Shown here piece after piece: positions 16,785 through 25,810 of a DNA stretch of 64,000 nucleotides. Positions within the stretch are counted from its first letter, which is position 1, and each line of letters opens with the position of its first letter. The notes beneath the pieces are model-generated. The model ran no database searches, was not told the origin of the DNA, and worked only from the letters and a program-made list of their open reading frames with translations. Origin of the DNA: CALCKW01 sp033852095. GTDB taxonomy: Bacteria; Pseudomonadota; Gammaproteobacteria; CALCKW01. The stretch covers positions 24,366-88,365 of the forward strand of contig JAWSVD010000110.1 in NCBI GenBank assembly GCA_033852095.1, written 5' to 3'. Position numbers and translations under genes: made by a program.

Positions 16785-17792
16785 ATGAAAGTATTGATCA
16801 CAGGCACTGCTGGCTTTATCGGCTCCACACTGGCGAATAAGCTGCTCGCCCGAGGCGACGAAGTTGTCGGTATCGACAACCTGAACGATTATTACGATGT
16901 CACGCTGAAACAAGCGCGCCTTGATCGGTTGACGCCGAAGAAAGGTTTCACTGATATCCGCGCCAGCCTCGAAGACAAGGCAGCGATGGAAAAAGTGTTC
17001 GAGGAACACAAGCCTGATCGCGTGGTCAATCTCGCAGCGCAGGCCGGTGTGCGCTACTCTCTCGAAAATCCGCAAGCTTATATTGACGCCAACATAGTTG
17101 GTTTTGTCAATATTCTAGAGAATTGTCGGCACCACGATGTAAAGCACCTCGTATACGCTTCCTCTAGTTCGGTCTACGGCGCGCACACCAACATGCCGTT
17201 CTCTATCCACGACCATGTTGACCATCCCGTCAGCCTGTATGCGGCCACTAAAAAATCGAACGAGCTGATGGCCCACACCTACAGCCACTTGTTCAATCTG
17301 CCTGTGACAGGGTTGCGTTTTTTCACTGTCTATGGCCCGTGGGGCCGCCCCGATATGGCGCTGTTTATGTTCACGCGCAAGATATTGGCGGGTGAGCCCA
17401 TCGACGTATTTAACTACGGCAACCACAAGCGTGATTTTACTTTCGTGGAAGATATCGTCGAAGGTGTTACACGTACACTGGACAGCGTGGCAACACCTAA
17501 CGCCGACTGGGATCCTGCCAATCCAGATTCTGCCTCCAGCAGCGCTCCTTACCGTGTCTACAACATCGGCAACAACAGCCCCGTTGATCTGGTGCGCTAC
17601 ATTGAAGTACTGGAAGAAAAGCTGGGCAAAAAAGCCATACGCAACCTGCTCCCGTTACAGCCAGGCGATGTACCCGACACCTACGCGGATGTATCGGACT
17701 TGATCAGTGATGTTGGCTACAAGCCGGAAACCACTATCGAAGAAGGCATCGGTCATTTTGTCGACTGGTACAGAGAATACTACAAGGTATAA
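16785..17792 (+). CDS. NAD-dependent UDP-glucuronate 4-epimerase (CapI-like SDR)
   Basis: This 335-residue extended SDR has the NAD-binding GTAGFIGSTLANKL motif, the marker GIDNLNDYYDVTLKQARL seen in UDP-glucuronate epimerases, the catalytic serine in ASSSSVYGAH, and the YAATK Tyr/Lys pair. RFFTVYGPWGRPDMALF and the C-terminal GDVPDTYADVSDL also fit this group. It would interconvert UDP-glucuronate and UDP-galacturonate (or the N-acetyl forms made by the neighbouring dehydrogenase). Together the two genes point to an acidic polysaccharide. A terminator-like hairpin follows at 17810. Confidence 0.9.
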   Translation: MKVLITGTAGFIGSTLANKLLARGDEVVGIDNLNDYYDVTLKQARLDRLTPKKGFTDIRASLEDKAAMEKVFEEHKPDRVVNLAAQAGVRYSLENPQAYIDANIVGFVNILENCRHHDVKHLVYASSSSVYGAHTNMPFSIHDHVDHPVSLYAATKKSNELMAHTYSHLFNLPVTGLRFFTVYGPWGRPDMALFMFTRKILAGEPIDVFNYGNHKRDFTFVEDIVEGVTRTLDSVATPNADWDPANPDSASSSAPYRVYNIGNNSPVDLVRYIEVLEEKLGKKAIRNLLPLQPGDVPDTYADVSDLISDVGYKPETTIEEGIGHFVDWYREYYKV

Positions 17793-17809
17793 GCTTTCAG
17801 CCTAAATGC

Positions 17810-17832
17810 AAGCCCCGGGTAACTGGGGTTTT
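17810..17832 (+). terminator. Rho-independent terminator after the dehydrogenase-epimerase pair
   Basis: AAGCCCC (17810-17816) pairs with GGGGTTT (17825-17831), with one G-T pair, around an 8-nt loop; TTTT closes the stem and continues as the short T-run. It lies 18 bp after the epimerase stop. Confidence 0.6.
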
Positions 17833-17893
17833 CGCAGGGCGCCCGCCAAAGAAAAACAGACCTACTTAGGAATTCTTCGGGACAATACTTGCT

Positions 17894-17916
17894 GAGCCCA
17901 ACCCCAAGATGGGCTC
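17894..17916. repeat. Perfect 7-bp inverted repeat
   Basis: GAGCCCA (17894-17900) and TGGGCTC (17910-17916) flank a 9-nt spacer. It lies between the convergent epimerase and BatD genes and has no T-run. Confidence 0.5.
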
Positions 17917-17925
17917 GGGATTTAG

Positions 17926-17956
17926 AGGCAACTGCAAATCGTATTTTCAGTTGCCT
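17926..17956. terminator. 9-bp inverted repeat upstream of the batD 3' end, possible bidirectional terminator
   Basis: AGGCAACTG (17926-17934) and CAGTTGCCT (17948-17956) pair perfectly around a 13-nt loop that contains TATTTT. It lies 39 bp past the BatD stop on the - strand. Confidence 0.4.
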
Positions 17957-17982
17957 TGCGCTTCCAATCCCAACATGGATTA

Positions 17983-18010
17983 GCCAACTCTCACTCAGGA
18001 GAGTGCTGGC
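17983..18010 (-). terminator. Hairpin overlapping the BatD stop codon
   Basis: ACTCTC (17987-17992) and GAGAGT (17999-18004) form a 6-bp stem with a 6-nt loop. Outer GCCA/TGGC arms extend it after a 2-nt bulge. The BatD stop lies in the loop. There is no T-run, so it may protect the 3' end rather than terminate. Confidence 0.3.
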
Positions 18011-19653
18011 AACAACTCTTTACTCGCCGAGATAATATGAGGTGCTTTATAAGCCTTCACTTTTTCCAGCAGTGGCTCACCGTACCAGCGGCCCTTGTCT
18101 CTGTAACACATGATGTCCAGCTCAGAGACCAACTGCGCGAATTCCGCGTCCGCCAGTTGATTGGCAAGCTCCGGCAGCGACCTGAGCTCGCGTCTAAATG
18201 TCCCGCTGCCCCAATCCAACATCGCCTCTCTCGCCACCTTTATATCCGCACGGGTTACCGCCTCGACCAGACGCACCATTGCGGCATCAGGTGAGCACAG
18301 TTGCTCGTCGGTTTGCAGCGGCAGTGGCCGGCGGCGGCGGCGCCTGATCACCAACGTGGCGAATGCAATGATTGAGATGAGCACGGTGATCGTGCGAGGG
18401 TCTCTCAACCAAATACCTATGCCCTCCCTGGGCAAAACACGCAACGCGGGCTCTGCTGTCAACTGCTCTTCGGCGACCGTGTTCTCCACTGTCGCTGCGG
18501 GCGATGACTGTTCGGTGACAGCCAAACCACTGACCGACAGCACGGGCACAGCAATTATCGCTACTTCTTCTTCAGCGCGTTGCACGTTCCACCACGTCAG
18601 CTCAAAAGGCTCGACCGTGATATTGCCCGGCCGGGTGGGTATGATTGTCCAGCGTGAAACACGCTGCGATACGATGCCCGTGGCGCCTGCTTTTTTTGCG
18701 GCACGGCTGCCATCGGGATAGAGCCGCACGCCGGTTATCTGCGGGTCTGGCAGTTCGGGAATCTGCGCAGGCAATACCCCGTCTGCGGTGATTGTCATCA
18801 CCAGCGTCAGCGGCTCGCCCACCTCGGCGTGTTCGGGCTGCCACACGGCAGTCGCTGAAAGCGCCTTAGCAGCTAACCACCAACGCGCACTGTACTTATC
18901 GGGGGCCGGCAGGACATTCAAGGATATCGCTGGCCCGCGCACCACAACAGTCTGCGTATCCTGAGCGAAAAATCGGTTGGAGCGGGTGCCCAAGATGATG
19001 CGCGCGCGCAAGGTGATGGCCGGCAGCTCAATCTGGCCGCTGCGCTGCGGGAAGAGCGCGTACTTGCGCTCCAACACCGAATACTCTCGCCCGTCGACCT
19101 GCTCCACATAACTTCGGTCCAAACCCAGCCTCTCGACCTGCACGTCTGCATGCACGGGCTCCGTGACACTGCCGTCCGCGATCGACTGCTGCTGGTAGAG
19201 CTTCATGGTGTAGATGATTTGCTGCTGCACATAGGGCTCGGCTTCAGAGACTTCCACTCGCAAAAAATAGGGCCGCTGCTCCTGCCCGCCCGCACTGGCG
19301 GCCCGGCTCGCGACTTGTATTTCAAGCGCCTTGCTGCGCTGACCGCCCATCTCGATGGCAGGGACAGACAGCACACCCTCGCGTTTGGGGGCCAGCACGA
19401 ATTCCCAGGATCGGCTGCTGGAGTGCGCACCGTTTATCAAGCTGACTTGATTCGCACTGGAGCGCTGCAACACATCGAAATCAGCCAGCGCCGGGCTGAA
19501 TTCTGCCGGTGCGCTGCCGTCTCGCAATACCACACTCATCACCAAGGTCTGGTCGAGGAAGAGGCTCTTGCGATCCACACTGACCTGCAGCTCCGCCGCA
19601 AGCGATACCGAGTGTAAGAACAGCGCGGCGACAAATATCAACAACCTCACCAT
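17995..19653 (-). CDS. batD: BatD-like protein (oxygen-tolerance family)
   Basis: This 552-residue protein has a cleavable signal peptide (MVRLLIFVAALFLHSVSLAAE). A large periplasmic region of immunoglobulin-like beta repeats follows (for example LFLDQTLVMSVVLRDG...FDVLQRSSANQVSLINGAHSSSRSWEFVLAPKREG), typical of BatD. There is one membrane helix at about 437-455 (TITVLISIIAFATLVI) and a basic RRRRRR stop-transfer, then a cytoplasmic tail of about 95 residues. The start ATG at 19653 overlaps the BatC stop by 7 bp; longer in-frame extensions are arginine-rich noise. BatD is proposed to assemble with the VWA proteins BatA and BatB at the inner membrane in envelope-stress or metal/cofactor-insertion roles. 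The precise function of these operons is unsettled. Confidence 0.85.
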   Translation of the reverse strand: MVRLLIFVAALFLHSVSLAAELQVSVDRKSLFLDQTLVMSVVLRDGSAPAEFSPALADFDVLQRSSANQVSLINGAHSSSRSWEFVLAPKREGVLSVPAIEMGGQRSKALEIQVASRAASAGGQEQRPYFLRVEVSEAEPYVQQQIIYTMKLYQQQSIADGSVTEPVHADVQVERLGLDRSYVEQVDGREYSVLERKYALFPQRSGQIELPAITLRARIILGTRSNRFFAQDTQTVVVRGPAISLNVLPAPDKYSARWWLAAKALSATAVWQPEHAEVGEPLTLVMTITADGVLPAQIPELPDPQITGVRLYPDGSRAAKKAGATGIVSQRVSRWTIIPTRPGNITVEPFELTWWNVQRAEEEVAIIAVPVLSVSGLAVTEQSSPAATVENTVAEEQLTAEPALRVLPREGIGIWLRDPRTITVLISIIAFATLVIRRRRRRPLPLQTDEQLCSPDAAMVRLVEAVTRADIKVAREAMLDWGSGTFRRELRSLPELANQLADAEFAQLVSELDIMCYRDKGRWYGEPLLEKVKAYKAPHIISASKELLPALS

Positions 19654-20399
19654 GCCTGCTCCCGATCTCGACTCTGACTGTAATTGCGCTGATGCTCTCG
19701 GATGATGCGCGCGCGCAGTAATCCAGCGGGGTCGTCCGGCACCTGCTGCAACCACTGGTCCATGGTCTGCTGCTGTTCATCGTGCGACTCATCGGGCGCT
19801 TGCGCGGGCTGCGCCCCTTGCTCAGCGGAAGGTTCGTCCGCCTCAGCGCTCGCCTCAGCGTCTTCAGGCGGCGCATCATCTTTCTCCGCCTCAGACTGAG
19901 AGCCCTGGCTATCTTGTTGTTCTTCTCCGCCCTCCTCACCTTCGCCCTGTGAGGGTTGCGGCTCTCCTTCACCTTCGCCGTCATCTGACTCGCCATCTTG
20001 CTCTCGCTGTTCCGCAAGTTCGGCCAGCGACTGGGCTATTTTTTTGTTGTGCATGGCATCGTCGTAGTGTGGGTCTTGCTCAGAAACCGCATCAAAGGCA
20101 GAAACGGCCTCTTCATACGCACCGGATCGAACCAGAGACGTGCCGCTGTTGTATTTGTTTTTCCCCTGTCCATAGAGCGCGGCAGCCTCTTCGAATGCAT
20201 CAGCACGAAATTTGACCAGTGCTCGCTGCTCATCACTCACGGCCAGCTGCTCAGCCTGTTCAAAATCCTTGAGCTCAACCATTTCTTGCAGGCGTTGATC
20301 GCTGCGCTGCCAAAGATCCGCCCACTGCAATGCCTGGGCCTTACTTGCCCCGAACAGCGTGAGCAGCAGGCAACAGCGCCACAAATTATTGACCCGCAT
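19647..20399 (-). CDS. batC: BatC-like TPR protein with acidic low-complexity region
   Basis: This 250-residue protein has a signal peptide (about residues 1-23, ending KAQA). Two TPR-like units follow (FRADAFEEAAALYGQGKNKYNSGTSLV and LVRSGAYEEAVSAFDAV). A region of about 90 residues made almost only of E, G, S, Q, D, A and P comes next, then WLQQVPDDPAGLLRARI near the C-terminus, a block common in BatC-type proteins. Its ATG shares one base with the BatB stop (TGATG). It is probably a periplasmic adaptor between the VWA proteins and BatD. The acidic stretch should be disordered. Confidence 0.82.
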   Translation of the reverse strand: MRVNNLWRCCLLLTLFGASKAQALQWADLWQRSDQRLQEMVELKDFEQAEQLAVSDEQRALVKFRADAFEEAAALYGQGKNKYNSGTSLVRSGAYEEAVSAFDAVSEQDPHYDDAMHNKKIAQSLAELAEQREQDGESDDGEGEGEPQPSQGEGEEGGEEQQDSQGSQSEAEKDDAPPEDAEASAEADEPSAEQGAQPAQAPDESHDEQQQTMDQWLQQVPDDPAGLLRARIIREHQRNYSQSRDREQAW

Positions 20400-21388
20400 C
20401 AAAACCACCTCGCCCAAAACAGGCAACAGCCCCAGGGGGCCAATAACCACAACAGCCAGGGGCCACGGTCCAGCCACAACTGCGTGCTGCGCTGCTGCTC
20501 GGCTCCGGCGTCAGTTGCATTGAGCACGTCGAAACGCGGCAACAACGCCTGCACATCACTGCCATCTGCGCGCAACAGCGCAAAGCGACCCTGCCCAGCG
20601 GCTGCGAGCTTATTCAAAGCTGACTGCGGCGTGGACACGATCAGCGGCCTTCCGTCGGCACCTCGTATCGCCCGCCCGTTGCGCCCCGGCACAGGTGCAC
20701 CTTCCAAACTGCCCACCGCCATAACCGACACAGGCACACCCGCGTCAGCTGCTTGCTCGGCCGCGTCCAGCGCCGCTTGGTCCGGAGCCGAATCCGTTAT
20801 CAATACAATCTCACCACCGGGAAGCCCAGACTGCCGCAACAAACCCTGGGCATAGAGAATCGCCTCGCCGATATTCGCGCCCTGAGTCGGAGCTAACGCT
20901 GTCGTGATGGCCGTCGCCGTCTCACGCAGTGTCAGCGCATCATCGGTCAGCGGGCTGACCACATAGGGGGAAGCGGCAAACACCACCAGGCCCACCTGCC
21001 GGTCTCTGCTCGCCTGCAGCAGATCGATCAGCTTAAGACGCGCCAGCGTCAAGCGGCTGGGTTTGAGATCAGCGGCGTTCATGGATTGCGATATATCGAG
21101 CACAAAGACACGGCCCTGTTGTTGCCGCCCTACCTGAGTATCTACTTTTTCCCAAGCTGGCCCCGCGCCCGCCAACACCGCGATTGCGACAGCAACGGGG
21201 ATACTCTTGCGTATCCAGTGAGCGTAAGCATCACCGCCCAACTGGAACTGCGCGCCCAGCAAATGCGCATCGACACAATCGGCCCAGCCACCTCGCTGAG
21301 CCCCTTGGCCACGCCACCACCAACTCAACAACAACACACAAGGCAACAGCAATAACCACAGGGGCCTTAAAAAATGGAAATCAGTCAT
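20399..21388 (-). CDS. batB: BatB-like von Willebrand factor A membrane protein
   Basis: This 329-residue protein has two N-terminal membrane helices (about residues 9-26 and 62-80). A VWA domain with an intact MIDAS motif follows (VFVLDISQSMNAADLKPSRL; DxSxS), with LVVFAASPYVVSPLTDD, and IVLITDSA holding the later MIDAS Asp. A C-terminal membrane helix (WLLWLLAPWGCCLFWARW) closes the protein. The architecture matches BatB/YfbK-like proteins encoded beside MoxR ATPases. Start ATG at 21388 (MTDFHFLRPLW) overlaps the BatA stop by 8 bp; an upstream frame extension is not supported. Confidence 0.87.
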   Translation of the reverse strand: MTDFHFLRPLWLLLLPCVLLLSWWWRGQGAQRGGWADCVDAHLLGAQFQLGGDAYAHWIRKSIPVAVAIAVLAGAGPAWEKVDTQVGRQQQGRVFVLDISQSMNAADLKPSRLTLARLKLIDLLQASRDRQVGLVVFAASPYVVSPLTDDALTLRETATAITTALAPTQGANIGEAILYAQGLLRQSGLPGGEIVLITDSAPDQAALDAAEQAADAGVPVSVMAVGSLEGAPVPGRNGRAIRGADGRPLIVSTPQSALNKLAAAGQGRFALLRADGSDVQALLPRFDVLNATDAGAEQQRSTQLWLDRGPWLLWLLAPWGCCLFWARWF

Positions 21389-22340
21389 GGCGACGCCACC
21401 CCCATGGCTCGAGCAGTAACAGCGCAAACCCTAACGCCGCTGCCAGTGCCCAGTGAAAAAACGCGTGTTTGGGCCTGAATATCTCATCCCCCGCCGCCGC
21501 TGGCTCCAAGGTATCCAGCGCTCGATAAACATCGATCAACTCACTGGTATCAGCCGCCTTGAAGAACTGCCCGCCGGTGAGTTCGGCGACCTCCCGCAAG
21601 CTCGCTTCATCGATACCCGAGCCTGGTAATACAGCACCAAAGAAGGAGCGCTCTTTGCTCCCCACACCGATGGTATGAATACGCACGTCCATCTGCCTGG
21701 CCAGCTCCGCGGCCTGCTTGGGCTGCAACTCACCGGCCGTGTTGTCACCGTCTGTCAGCAGCACCAACACCCGTGATTTCGACGGTCTGTCACGCAGGCG
21801 CTTCACCGCCAAACCAATTGCATCGCCGATGGCCGTTGATTTGCCCGCCAACCCCACCACAGCGTCTTGCAGAAAATAGTCGACCGTTTTTTTGTCAAAG
21901 GTCAGCGGGGTTTGCAAATAGGGCTTGGTACCAAACAATATCAAACCAACTCTGTCCCCCTCGCGCCGCAATACAAAATCACTGGCGACTGCCCTGACGG
22001 CGTCCAGCCGCGTCAGGCGCTGCCCCTGCCAAAAGAAATCGCGGTTGTCCATGCTGCCCGAAATATCCATGGCCATCATCAGATCGCGCCCCGTCACCGG
22101 CAGCGATTCATTCTCGCCCAAGACCTGCGGCTGGGCGAGGGCCACCACGAAACAGATCCAACTCAACAGGGCCACCACCTGCCGCCAAGCAATACCTGCC
22201 CCGGTAGAGAGTTCCGTAGGAAGCGCGTCGATTGAGGGCAGATGCAGCGCACCGCCATCTGTTTTGTCGCGATTCAAAAATAAGAACAGCAGCGGAAGTG
22301 GCAACAATAAAAATGCGAGCGGCAAGGCAAAATCAATCAT
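21381..22340 (-). CDS. batA: BatA-like von Willebrand factor A membrane protein
   Basis: This 319-residue protein has an N-terminal helix (PLAFLLLPLPLLFLFL), a second helix at about 50-70, and a VWA domain with the MIDAS motif MAMDISGSMDNRDF. VGLILFGTKPYLQTPLT and VLLTDGDNTAGE (third MIDAS loop) follow, with a C-terminal helix at about 293-310. It pairs with BatB as substrate or partner of the MoxR ATPase. It overlaps DUF4381 by 8 bp upstream and BatB by 8 bp downstream. Confidence 0.88.
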   Translation of the reverse strand: MIDFALPLAFLLLPLPLLFLFLNRDKTDGGALHLPSIDALPTELSTGAGIAWRQVVALLSWICFVVALAQPQVLGENESLPVTGRDLMMAMDISGSMDNRDFFWQGQRLTRLDAVRAVASDFVLRREGDRVGLILFGTKPYLQTPLTFDKKTVDYFLQDAVVGLAGKSTAIGDAIGLAVKRLRDRPSKSRVLVLLTDGDNTAGELQPKQAAELARQMDVRIHTIGVGSKERSFFGAVLPGSGIDEASLREVAELTGGQFFKAADTSELIDVYRALDTLEPAAAGDEIFRPKHAFFHWALAAALGFALLLLEPWGWRRHD

Positions 22341-22854
22341 GGCCTTTCCCCGAGACTTTGCGTGCGCCTTTCAGCCAAGCGGCACAGGCTTGCAGTAAGT
22401 CCTTCACCTGAGCATCGGGCAGTGATTGAGCTTTGTAGGGCGCCTGTATTAATACGAGAGCGGCGCTGCGACCGAATCCGGCGCCATCACCCACTTCCCT
22501 GATGATGTCGATCCAGCGTTCATCCGTGGCCCGCGCCACCGCTGTTCGACCGCGGGCGGCGATAGCAGAACGCCGCATCAGCACGGACAGTTGAGCCACC
22601 ACCGAGCGCGAATCAAGATCCCCCTGGCTGAACGCCTGCTCTAAATCGCGCAGTTCTGTCTCGGCAAATTGAACCCAACGAACCCGGCGGTGCCGCGCCA
22701 GGAATGCTCTGCCCAGCAGCGCAAACAGCACCACTAACAGCAGCAAAAGCAGCCACCAGCCTGGCGCGGGCGGCCACCAGTGCACCGCAGGTGCGCTGAT
22801 ATCATGGAGTTGAGCCAGCAGCTTTTCTGTCTCTTGTTGAATGTCTTGCTCCAT
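22333..22854 (-). CDS. DUF4381 membrane protein of the MoxR/Bat operon
   Basis: This 173-residue protein has a short N-terminal segment (LLAQLHDISAPAVHWWPPAPGWW), one strong membrane helix (about 32-50) and a helical cytoplasmic part (WVQFAETELRDLEQAF...SVLMRRSAIAARGR) as in DUF4381. The family is almost always encoded between DUF58 and BatA genes; its function is unknown. It starts 6 bp after the DUF58 stop with a nearby AGGGCGA ribosome site. Confidence 0.82.
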   Translation of the reverse strand: MEQDIQQETEKLLAQLHDISAPAVHWWPPAPGWWLLLLLLVVLFALLGRAFLARHRRVRWVQFAETELRDLEQAFSQGDLDSRSVVAQLSVLMRRSAIAARGRTAVARATDERWIDIIREVGDGAGFGRSAALVLIQAPYKAQSLPDAQVKDLLQACAAWLKGARKVSGKGHD

Positions 22855-22860
22855 GTCGCC

Positions 22861-23768
22861 CTATACCTGCACGCTGCGCGTCAAGACCGAACTGACGTCA
22901 TGCTCGGTGCTAATGCGTTGGTAACGGGCGCCGGCGCGGGTGAATTCATGGCTTAATTGCTCGGCACGGCGCTCAAACTGCGCACTGTATTCGCGAGCGG
23001 CCGCACTGCCGGCGCGCGGCAGCACACGACGGCGTATTCCGTCAGTCACCGTACAGCCGGCGCGGGCGGGCAATAACCATTGCAGTGGATCAACCACGTG
23101 CATCATCTGCAGTGCGGCGTGGCGGCAGGCGCCGCCAAGCGCCAGCTGAGCGTCCGCGTCCCAGTCGTGAAAATCAGACACCACAAAAGCCTCCCCACCG
23201 GCGTGCAGCACACGCTTTAATTCGGTCAACATCTCCGCCATGGAGAGACCGCCAGGCTGCGATTCAGCGTGGCATTCCACCATCGCTTTGCAGAGCTGAG
23301 CCACCCCTGAATGCCCCGCCTTAGGCGGCAGCTCGCGGTGCTGCAGGTCATTGAAGATCAGCGCCCCAACCTTGTCGCCGTGGCCAACAGCGCGCCAAGC
23401 CAAGCCGGCCGCCAATCGCGCGCAGTGCACGGATTTAAAACACACGCGCGTGCCGTAACGCAGTGCCAATCGCAGATCGACCACAATAAGCACAGGCCGC
23501 TCGCGCTCTTCTTGGAAGAGTTTGCTGTGCACCTTGCCTCTTCTGGCAGTGGTTTTCCAATCGATAAAACGCAGCTCATCGCCTGCCTGGTAGGGCCGCA
23601 ACTCGGCGAAATCCAGGCCGCGGCCCAATGGCCTAGCGCGGTTATTCTGGCCGCCACGGGTGCGCACCTGCTTCATGTGCCGACGGCGAATACGCTGCAC
23701 AACGCGCTGTGCCAAGAGCTCGGGCATGCCGAGATCCACGCCCTCACGCCACGCACCGGCAGCTGTTG

Positions 23769-23772
<4 letters not shown>
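22861..23772 (-). CDS. DUF58 protein of the MoxR/Bat operon
   Basis: This 303-residue protein contains the DUF58 hallmark GRGLDFAELRPYQAGDELRFIDWKTTAR, split here as GRGLDFAELRPYQAGDE then RFIDWKTTARRG, and a VWA-like continuation (RPVLIVVDLRLALRYG, FVVSDFHDWD). The start is GTG at 23772, in a GTGA overlap with the MoxR stop. DUF58 proteins are regular partners of MoxR ATPases; they are thought to present targets to the AAA+ ring. It has no signal peptide, so it is cytoplasmic or peripheral. Confidence 0.87.
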
Positions 23773-24746
<974 letters not shown>

Positions 24747-24862
24747 GTGTACAATACTCCCTCTTTTGATCCGCAGTGCGCCGACAATGTCGTGCGCCAA
24801 ATCCGCCCATTATAGAACGAAGCGTGAAGCGGTATACCCCCCTAACAGCGGAGTAATGATAA

Positions 24863-25687
24863 ATGTCTGAATCCATCCTGATCACGGGTTGCTCCAGCGG
24901 CATTGGCCTGTGCTTGGCGCGCGGTTTGCGCAAGAATGGCTACCGTGTTTTAGCGACGGCTCGCGCCGCGGAAGACGTGGACCTGCTGCGCGCCGAAGGG
25001 CTGGAAGCTTGGGTCTTGGACTTGGACGACAGCCAAAATGTTCAACAGCTCGCGCTAGAAATCACCGACGCCACGGAGGGAAAATTATACGCACTGATCA
25101 ACAACGCGGCCTACGGCCAGGTTGGCGCGGTGGAGGACTTAAGCCGCGAAGTGTTGCGCGCCCAGTTCGAGACCAACGTCTTCGGCACCCAAGAGCTGAG
25201 CAACGCCCTGCTGCCGAGCATGCGAGCGGCGGGCCGCGGCCGTATCATTTACATCAGCTCCATACTCGGGCTGGTCTGCATGCCTATGCGCGGTGCCTAC
25301 TCGGCCAGCAAATTTGCGCTCGAGGCACTCGCCGACAACCTGCGCATGGAACTTGCCGGCAGCGGCGTGCAAGTATCCCTGATCGAGCCCGGGCCGATCG
25401 TGTCGAAATTCCGCGAGAACGCGCTGCGGGTATTCAACGCCACCATCGACACCGAAGCCAGCGTGCACAAGACACGCTACCAACGTGAGATCAGCCGACT
25501 GAACAACCCGAATCCGAACTCTAAATTCACCCTGCAACCCGACGCGGTACTGCAAAAGGTTGAACACGCCCTGCGTGCCAAGCGCGCTCGGCCTCGTTAT
25601 TACGTGACCACGCCCGCCTGGGTTTTCGGCCTGCTGCGACGCTTGCTGCCAACCCGCGCCTTGGATGCACTGTTATCACGCGGCTAG
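24863..25687 (+). CDS. Short-chain dehydrogenase/reductase
   Basis: This 274-residue classical SDR has the cofactor motif TGCSSGIG (residues 8-15), the NNAAYG stabilising motif, the catalytic serine in YISSILG, and the YSASKFALEALADNLRMEL Tyr/Lys block. The C-terminal tail with RPRYYVTTPAWVFGLLRRLLP looks membrane-associated, as in the YbbO/retinol-dehydrogenase-like group acting on lipophilic substrates. The ribosome site GCGGAG precedes the ATG. The substrate is unknown. Confidence 0.87.
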   Translation: MSESILITGCSSGIGLCLARGLRKNGYRVLATARAAEDVDLLRAEGLEAWVLDLDDSQNVQQLALEITDATEGKLYALINNAAYGQVGAVEDLSREVLRAQFETNVFGTQELSNALLPSMRAAGRGRIIYISSILGLVCMPMRGAYSASKFALEALADNLRMELAGSGVQVSLIEPGPIVSKFRENALRVFNATIDTEASVHKTRYQREISRLNNPNPNSKFTLQPDAVLQKVEHALRAKRARPRYYVTTPAWVFGLLRRLLPTRALDALLSRG

Positions 25688-25810
25688 ACAGATAAAATAA
25701 TGCATTGGGGCGAAGCCAGTTATGCTCCGACTCACGCGGGACGCTGAGCATTGAACCGACGCCGAGCACAAAGCCGTGCCCGGGGTATTTGACTATTTAA
25801 AGGAGCAAAC

